From: Hymenobacter metallicola
Lineage (GTDB): Bacteria > Bacteroidota > Bacteroidia > Cytophagales > Hymenobacteraceae
DNA length: 64,000 nt
Direction: 5' to 3'
Assembly (NCBI RefSeq): GCF_004745645.1
Contig: NZ_SRMB01000001.1
Location: 2,108,001-2,172,000, forward strand
Shown here: positions 60,376-64,000 of the stretch, in pieces
Position numbering within the stretch: the stretch's first letter is position 1
How the letters are laid out: the number at the start of each line of letters is the position of its first letter
The notes under the pieces: model-generated
What the model was told of the DNA's origin: nothing
Seen by the model: the letters and a program-made list of their open reading frames with translations, nothing else
Databases searched by the model: none
Translations under genes and position numbers: made by a program

Positions 60376-60671
60376 CCTGCGCGCAGCGAAGCCATCCGTC
60401 CTCTGCGAAGGTAGTCATGGCCTTTCACCGGAAAGCCCTATTATCTGAGCACGCGTTACATCTTTTCAGCTCCGTAGCAATGCGTTTTCGCGCCTCTTCC
60501 TGAATCCCAAGAGCTGCACCGCTTCAGACAGTATCGGCAACGACTGAGACACATGTATGCGTCTCCACACCAGGCAACGAAAAGCCCTTTCCCGTGCGAA
60601 ACGAGAAAGGGCTTTCTGGTAAAAGAATGTTTGTCATTCCCGGAGGACGGATGGCTTCGCTGCGCGCAAGG
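60376..60671. repeat. Inverted repeat pair enclosing about 240 bp
   Basis: The arms (60376-60402 and 60643-60671) are inverted copies with one mismatch in 29. There is no transposase inside and no clear target duplication. Candidate miniature or REP-like element. Confidence 0.65.
60581..60615. terminator. Hairpin between converging hemE and heptose kinase genes
   Basis: An 11-bp perfect stem (AAAGCCCTTTC / GAAAGGGCTTT) with a 13-base loop. T-rich flanks are short, so it is a moderate terminator candidate for both sides. Confidence 0.6.
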
Positions 60672-60703
60672 ACACGCTGAGCAGTAGCACAGCGGCACCG
60701 TTC

Positions 60704-61720
60704 TCACCCTAGCACGTTAGCGGCCTGGGCTTCTTCCAACAGGCGCTGCTTTTCGATGGGCACTACACCAACTTGCTCACACACCAAGCCGCCGCCGAGG
60801 TTAGCCAGGGCGGCCATCACGGGGGGCTCCAGGCCCAGGGCCACGCAGAGGGCAGCAATGCTGATGACCGTGTCGCCGGCGCCGGATACGTCGGAAATCA
60901 TGCGCAGGTGGGCCGGAATGTAGCTGCGACCACTCTGCTGCGATTCGCTGAAGACGCCCCGCTCCGAAAGCGTTACCAGCACGGTTTCCGGCCGCAGCAA
61001 CTCCCGCAGCCGGGCCACGGCCGCTTCAAAGTCGGGGCGGTCCGCGTCGGTGTCGCCGAATTCGAGCTTGAGGCCCTCGCGCAGCTCTTTCAGGTTGGGC
61101 TTGAACAGGGTGCAGTGCTGATAGGCCAGAAAGTTCTTCTTCTTGGGGTCGACGACGGTGGGAATGCCTTTTTGCCGGGCCAGTGCAATGAAGTGCGCAA
61201 TGCTGCCGGCATTGAGTACGCCCTTGTCGTAATCCTCAAAAATAACGACGTCGGCGCGGTCAATCAGAGCTTCGTAGCGGGCCTGCAGGCCCTGGGCTTC
61301 CTCCGTATTGAGGTCGGTTTCCACTTCCGAATCGATGCGCAGCAGGTGCTGGCCCGCCGCCAGAATGCGCTGCTTCACGGTAGTAGGGCGAAATGCGCTA
61401 CGCACGAGGCCTTCGGCCGAGAGGTCGTTGTCGCGCAGCAGCTCCAGCAGTTGGTCGCCGCCCGTGTCTTCGCCAATGACGGCGCACAGCAGCGGCGTGG
61501 CCCCCAGGGCCTGCACGTTCAGGGCTACGTTAGCGGCTCCACCCAGGCGCTGCTCGGTGCGGCTCACATTCACGACCGGCACCGGCGCCTCGGGCGACAA
61601 GCGGCTGGCCTTGCCCCACACGTAGGCATCCATCATCACGTCGCCCACGATGAGCACGGTCAGGCGGTTGAAGGCATCAAATACGGCGGGTAGTGTGGCA
61701 AGCGAAGCGGCAGTCGACAT
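60704..61720 (-). CDS. D-glycero-beta-D-manno-heptose-7-phosphate kinase-like (PfkB family)
   Basis: A 338-residue sugar kinase of the RfaE/HldA group, which phosphorylates heptose-7-phosphate at C1 for ADP-heptose used in lipopolysaccharide. Motifs: LTVLIVGDVMMDAYVWGKAS near the start, LGGAANVALNVQALGATP (first PfkB signature), VIFEDYDKGVLNA, VVDPKKKNFLAYQHCTLFKP and SDVSGAGDTVISIAALCVAL, with the catalytic Asp in GAGDT (about residue 278). It ends with GLVCEQVGVVPIEKQRLLEE. The C-terminal nucleotidyltransferase half of E. coli HldE is absent, so this is the stand-alone kinase (HldA/RfaE1 type). ATG 61720. Confidence 0.9.
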   Translation of the reverse strand: MSTAASLATLPAVFDAFNRLTVLIVGDVMMDAYVWGKASRLSPEAPVPVVNVSRTEQRLGGAANVALNVQALGATPLLCAVIGEDTGGDQLLELLRDNDLSAEGLVRSAFRPTTVKQRILAAGQHLLRIDSEVETDLNTEEAQGLQARYEALIDRADVVIFEDYDKGVLNAGSIAHFIALARQKGIPTVVDPKKKNFLAYQHCTLFKPNLKELREGLKLEFGDTDADRPDFEAAVARLRELLRPETVLVTLSERGVFSESQQSGRSYIPAHLRMISDVSGAGDTVISIAALCVALGLEPPVMAALANLGGGLVCEQVGVVPIEKQRLLEEAQAANVLG

Positions 61721-61813
61721 CAGGGCGTTTCAAAGGGAAGCCGCAAAGGTAAACAGGCGCGGCGGAATGGGTTGGGGGAAGTGTAGAAGGAGATTCGATG
61801 CGCTGTAAACACG

Positions 61814-61919
61814 CCTGTCATCCTGAACGCGGTGAAGGACCTTATCACGGCGGAACGACCGTCGATGCAACGACTCGTTCCAGCGGAATAAGGTCCTTCA
61901 CTGCGTTCAGGATGACAGG
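61814..61919. repeat. Long hairpin repeat, 32-base arms
   Basis: CCTGTCATCCTGAACGCGGT and the next bases (61814-61845) are the reverse complement of 61888-61919 with one G-A difference. The interior has further pairings (GGAACGA/TCGTTCC, GTCG/CGAC). No coding potential. Located between the heptose kinase and aminotransferase genes, both on the minus strand. Similar sequences are, from memory, frequent between Hymenobacter genes. Confidence 0.8.
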
Positions 61920-61944
61920 AATTTTCTTATAGGAAATTCGGAGG

Positions 61945-63168
61945 TTAGGCTAGCTTGTCCAGGCTTACTTTCAGGCGGCGGAACGCTTCCTGCAGCTTCT
62001 CATCGGCGGCGGCGGTGCTGAAACGGATGCAGTTAGGCGCCCCGAAGGCTTCGCCGGTAACGGCGGCTACGTGGCCGTCGTTGAGCATGTACAGAGCCAG
62101 GTCGGTAGCATTGTTGATAACGCTGCCCTCGGGCGTGGTGCGGCCGAAATAGGCGCTGACATCGGGAAAAATATAGAAGGCCCCGCTGGGCGTGGGCGTC
62201 TTGAAGCCCGAAATTTCCTTTACCTGCTCCAGCACTAGGTCGCGGCGGCGGCGGTAGGCAGCCACCATTTCATCGGCCGACGAGCGGCCACCTTCCAGAG
62301 CCGCCAGGGCCGCCCGCTGGGCTACCGAGCAGGTACCGGAGGTGATCTGGCTTTGCATTTTCTCGCAAGCCGCCGCAATCTGCTTGGTGGCGGCTAGGTA
62401 GCCCACGCGCCAGCCCGTCATGGCATAGCCCTTCGAAAAGCCATTGACGGTGATGACGCGGTCCTTGATGTCGGCAAACTGGGCCAGGCTCACATGCTCG
62501 CCCACGAAGTTGATGTACTCGTAAATTTCGTCGGCAATGACGTGAATCTGGGGGTAGCGGGCCACTACTTCGGCAATGCCAGCCAACTCCTCCCGCGTGA
62601 ACACCGAGCCCGTCGGGTTGCAAGGCGACGAGTACATGATGAGCTTGGTACGGGGCGTAATGGCTTCTTCCAACTGGGCAGCCGTTACTTTATAATCGTT
62701 TTCCAGGGTACCGAGCAGGGTTACGCTTACGCCCTCGGCCAGGCGCACCATTTCCTCGTAGCTTACCCAATACGGGGCAAACACGATGACCTCGTCGCCG
62801 GGATTGACCAGGCTCAGCACCGCGTTGGCCAAGGCCTGCTTGGCGCCGGTGCTCACCACAATGTTCTCGCACTGATAGTCCAGGTTGTTTTCGCGCCGGA
62901 GCTTGTCGGCAATGGCCGTGCGCAGATCAACGTAGCCAGGCACGGGCATATACTTGGTATAGCCGTCGTCCATGGCCTTTTTGGCGGCCTCACGGATGTA
63001 TTCCGGCGTTTGAAAATCCGGCTCACCAAAGCTTAGGTTAATCACGTCGATGCCCTGGGCCATCAGCTCCCGGGCTTTTTTGGCCATGGCAATCGTTTGG
63101 GACTCCTGCAGAGCGCTGATGCGGTCAGACAAGACAGAAGAAGCAAGCACGGCGTCAGTAGTAGACAT
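61945..63168 (-). CDS. aspC: Aspartate aminotransferase (class I PLP)
   Basis: A 407-residue PLP enzyme, start ATG 63168 (MSTTDAVLASSVLSDRISAL). Motifs of the type Ib aspartate/prephenate aminotransferases: INLSFGEPDFQTPEYIREAA, YTKYMPVPGYVDLRTAIADK, IMYSSPCNPTGSVFTREELA, and PLP lysine in TVNGFSKGYAMTGWRVGYLA (about residue 245). The end MLNDGHVAAVTGEAFGAPNC and CIRFSTAAADEKL carries the substrate Arg. Transfers the amino group between aspartate and 2-oxoglutarate. An upstream in-frame extension crosses the palindrome and is not coding. Gene symbol by family. Confidence 0.92.
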   Translation of the reverse strand: MSTTDAVLASSVLSDRISALQESQTIAMAKKARELMAQGIDVINLSFGEPDFQTPEYIREAAKKAMDDGYTKYMPVPGYVDLRTAIADKLRRENNLDYQCENIVVSTGAKQALANAVLSLVNPGDEVIVFAPYWVSYEEMVRLAEGVSVTLLGTLENDYKVTAAQLEEAITPRTKLIMYSSPCNPTGSVFTREELAGIAEVVARYPQIHVIADEIYEYINFVGEHVSLAQFADIKDRVITVNGFSKGYAMTGWRVGYLAATKQIAAACEKMQSQITSGTCSVAQRAALAALEGGRSSADEMVAAYRRRRDLVLEQVKEISGFKTPTPSGAFYIFPDVSAYFGRTTPEGSVINNATDLALYMLNDGHVAAVTGEAFGAPNCIRFSTAAADEKLQEAFRRLKVSLDKLA

Positions 63169-63315
63169 ACAAAACAGGTTGGGGGTGGGATGTACAAAAG
63201 TACGACTTACCCACGGATTGGCGGCTCCAGAACGAAACACCCCGTGACGAGGGCACTGGCAAAACGGGAACCGGAACCGCGAAGTTTTCCCAGGAAAGCG
63301 GGGAGGCGAAACCCC

Positions 63316-63363
63316 CAAACAATTCTGAGCAAACAATTTAAATTGTTTGCTCAGAATTGTTTG
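63316..63363. repeat. 48-bp perfect palindrome, second copy of a family
   Basis: Bases 63316-63339 (starting CAAACAATTCTGAGCAAAC) are the exact reverse complement of 63340-63363. It differs from the inner 48 bp of the 29341-29396 palindrome at two positions per arm, with complementary changes in the other arm. It lies between the stop of the sugar-transferase-like gene (63403) and the start of the aminotransferase gene, the same placement as the first copy. Confidence 0.9.
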
Positions 63364-63402
63364 TACTGCCCAAGGCAAACTTCCCCTGGGCGCCAGGAGC
63401 CC

Positions 63403-64000
63403 CTACCCCTGCCGACCCAGCTCGCGCAGGCAGTGCAGCAGGATACTCAGGTCGGTGGAGGGCTCGTAATCTTTGGCGTAGAGCAGCTCCAGACGGCGGC
63501 GGGTGGCCTCGGTCAGGGCCGCATCGGCCCGCACGGCGTCGGCGGGCGAGAGAATAGCCCGGGCCGAGCGGCGCGGCGGCGCGGCGTGGCGCAGGCCCAC
63601 CCAGGTACGGGAGCCGCCGAGCACCCGCAGGCAGTTGCGCAGAAAACCCGTTTTGTCTTTTTGAAGCCACACCACCAGTGGGGAGCCCAGCAGCAGCAGC
63701 ACACTCAGCAGCACATCGAGCAGGCGCTTGTTGCGGGCCTGCTGGGGCCGGTACAGGTTCAGGGCAATATCGAGGGCATAGTAGTCGCCGGGGGCATCTT
63801 TGGACGAGCTGCCGATGATGTACTCACTGTCCTCGGGCAAAATCTTGTAGGCCACGGGCGGGTCCTGGGGCAGCTCCACCATGAGGGCAATAATCTGGCT
63901 GGCCGACAAGTCCTTACCACAGAAGATCAGCTCATCCAGGGCGTAGATGCGGATAATGTCGTCGAGCTGCCGCACTTCCCCCAGGGGCTCGTCGATACTG
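63403..64000 (-). CDS. Sugar-transferase/glycosyltransferase-like membrane protein, C-terminal part (partial)
   Basis: The frame runs off the right edge; 199 residues of the C-terminal part are seen. IRIYALDELIFCGKDLSASQ resembles the CoA-binding-like domain that precedes the catalytic part of sugar-phosphate transferases. It is followed by a membrane segment (LLDVLLSVLLLLGSPLVVWL), then NCLRVLGGSRTWVGLRHA, where family members carry LxGxxSWVGYR, and the end RRLELLYAKDYEPSTDLSIL LHCL. In Bacteroidota this arrangement occurs at the end of a large glycosyltransferase-2/sugar-transferase fusion. The catalytic core is mostly outside. Position next to a heptose kinase and galT may reflect surface polysaccharide synthesis. 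Confidence 0.65.
   Translation of the reverse strand, partial: SIDEPLGEVRQLDDIIRIYALDELIFCGKDLSASQIIALMVELPQDPPVAYKILPEDSEYIIGSSSKDAPGDYYALDIALNLYRPQQARNKRLLDVLLSVLLLLGSPLVVWLQKDKTGFLRNCLRVLGGSRTWVGLRHAAPPRRSARAILSPADAVRADAALTEATRRRLELLYAKDYEPSTDLSILLHCLRELGRQG

Larger units (their letters stand above)
60347..60703. other. Convergent intergenic region bounded by an inverted repeat pair
   Basis: These 357 bp between hemE and the heptose kinase have no credible gene. A 29-base sequence around 60376-60402 (CGCGCAGCGAAGCCATCCGT core) occurs inverted at 60643-60671 with one mismatch, enclosing about 240 bp. Inside lies a hairpin AAAGCCCTTTC/GAAAGGGCTTT (60581-60615) that may serve as terminator. 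The layout resembles dispersed structured repeats or a short miniature element. Confidence 0.6.

Noticed and set aside
60456..60707. 83-codon minus-strand frame rich in Cys
   Set aside because: Overlaps the inverted repeat and the hairpin, and ends at the heptose kinase stop. Cys content reflects the repeat sequence.
61945..63378. Longer version of the aspartate aminotransferase with an N-terminal extension
   Set aside because: The extra 70 residues are translated from the palindrome and the spacer. The family starts near the ATG at 63168.

Overview
The window is a stretch of chromosome from a GC-rich member of the Bacteroidota, most likely Hymenobacter or a close relative (Cytophagales, Hymenobacteraceae). 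The evidence is the roughly 60% GC coding sequence combined with Bacteroidota-type genes: a TonB-dependent receptor next to a DUF4249 lipoprotein, a LytS/LytTR pair, DUF6687, an OmpA/PD40 protein and a 67K-type SppA. Shine-Dalgarno sites are weak, and TAnnTTTG promoter elements can be seen. The genus is an inference. I see no rRNA, tRNA, CRISPR array, prophage or complete insertion sequence.

Layout. 1-3.3 kb: a tightly coupled operon with the end of a spermidine-synthase-like gene, a Tat-exported flavin amine-oxidase-like lipoprotein, a His-containing polytopic membrane protein and a 67-residue protein. 3.3-8 kb: a DUF6929-like protein, a RICIN/PD40/OmpA envelope protein, a small protein and an orphan NarL-type regulator. 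8-12.5 kb: two exported amidohydrolase-superfamily proteins, both with degenerate domains. 12.6-15.5 kb: a small DUF2945 protein, an APC permease and a tandem-repeat exported protein whose start is separated from its body by a frameshift at a T6 run. 16-23.8 kb: an MBL/rhodanese protein, SbcD, SbcC, DUF6687 and an HNH protein. 24-31.5 kb: a secreted protein, thioredoxin, TBDR plus DUF4249, purine nucleoside phosphorylase, SppA, a 44-residue membrane peptide and RarA. 33-44.4 kb: a DMT transporter, unknown proteins, dihydrolipoyl dehydrogenase, duplicated TPR genes, a geranylgeranyl-reductase-type flavoprotein, FabG, a YiiX-like hydrolase, a large VWA-type membrane protein and a small lipoprotein. 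44.4-48.3 kb: an ABC transporter divergent from a LytS/LytTR two-component pair. 48.4-57.9 kb: a pseudouridine synthase, a hydrolase, an AT-rich Imm53 immunity gene, DnaK, an FAD monooxygenase, an EEP-family phosphatase, PurE and MarC. 58-64 kb: GalT, HemE, a heptose-7-phosphate kinase, an aspartate aminotransferase and the end of a sugar-transferase-like protein.

Most genes are housekeeping or envelope functions in short operons closed by strong hairpins. The least explained material lies between genes. There are two nearly identical very long perfect palindromes (29341-29396 and 63316-63363), each placed between the stop of one minus-strand gene and the start of the next. There are also several long hairpins or inverted repeats (40734-40831, 60376-60671, 61814-61919), and a terminator with no gene in front of it (15778-15814). 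Together these suggest families of dispersed structured repeats plus at least one candidate small RNA.

I found no clear new defence or toxin system. The best leads are the polyamine-linked envelope operon at the left edge, the orphan Imm53 gene with its extra C-terminal region, the frameshifted repeat protein and the palindrome family.
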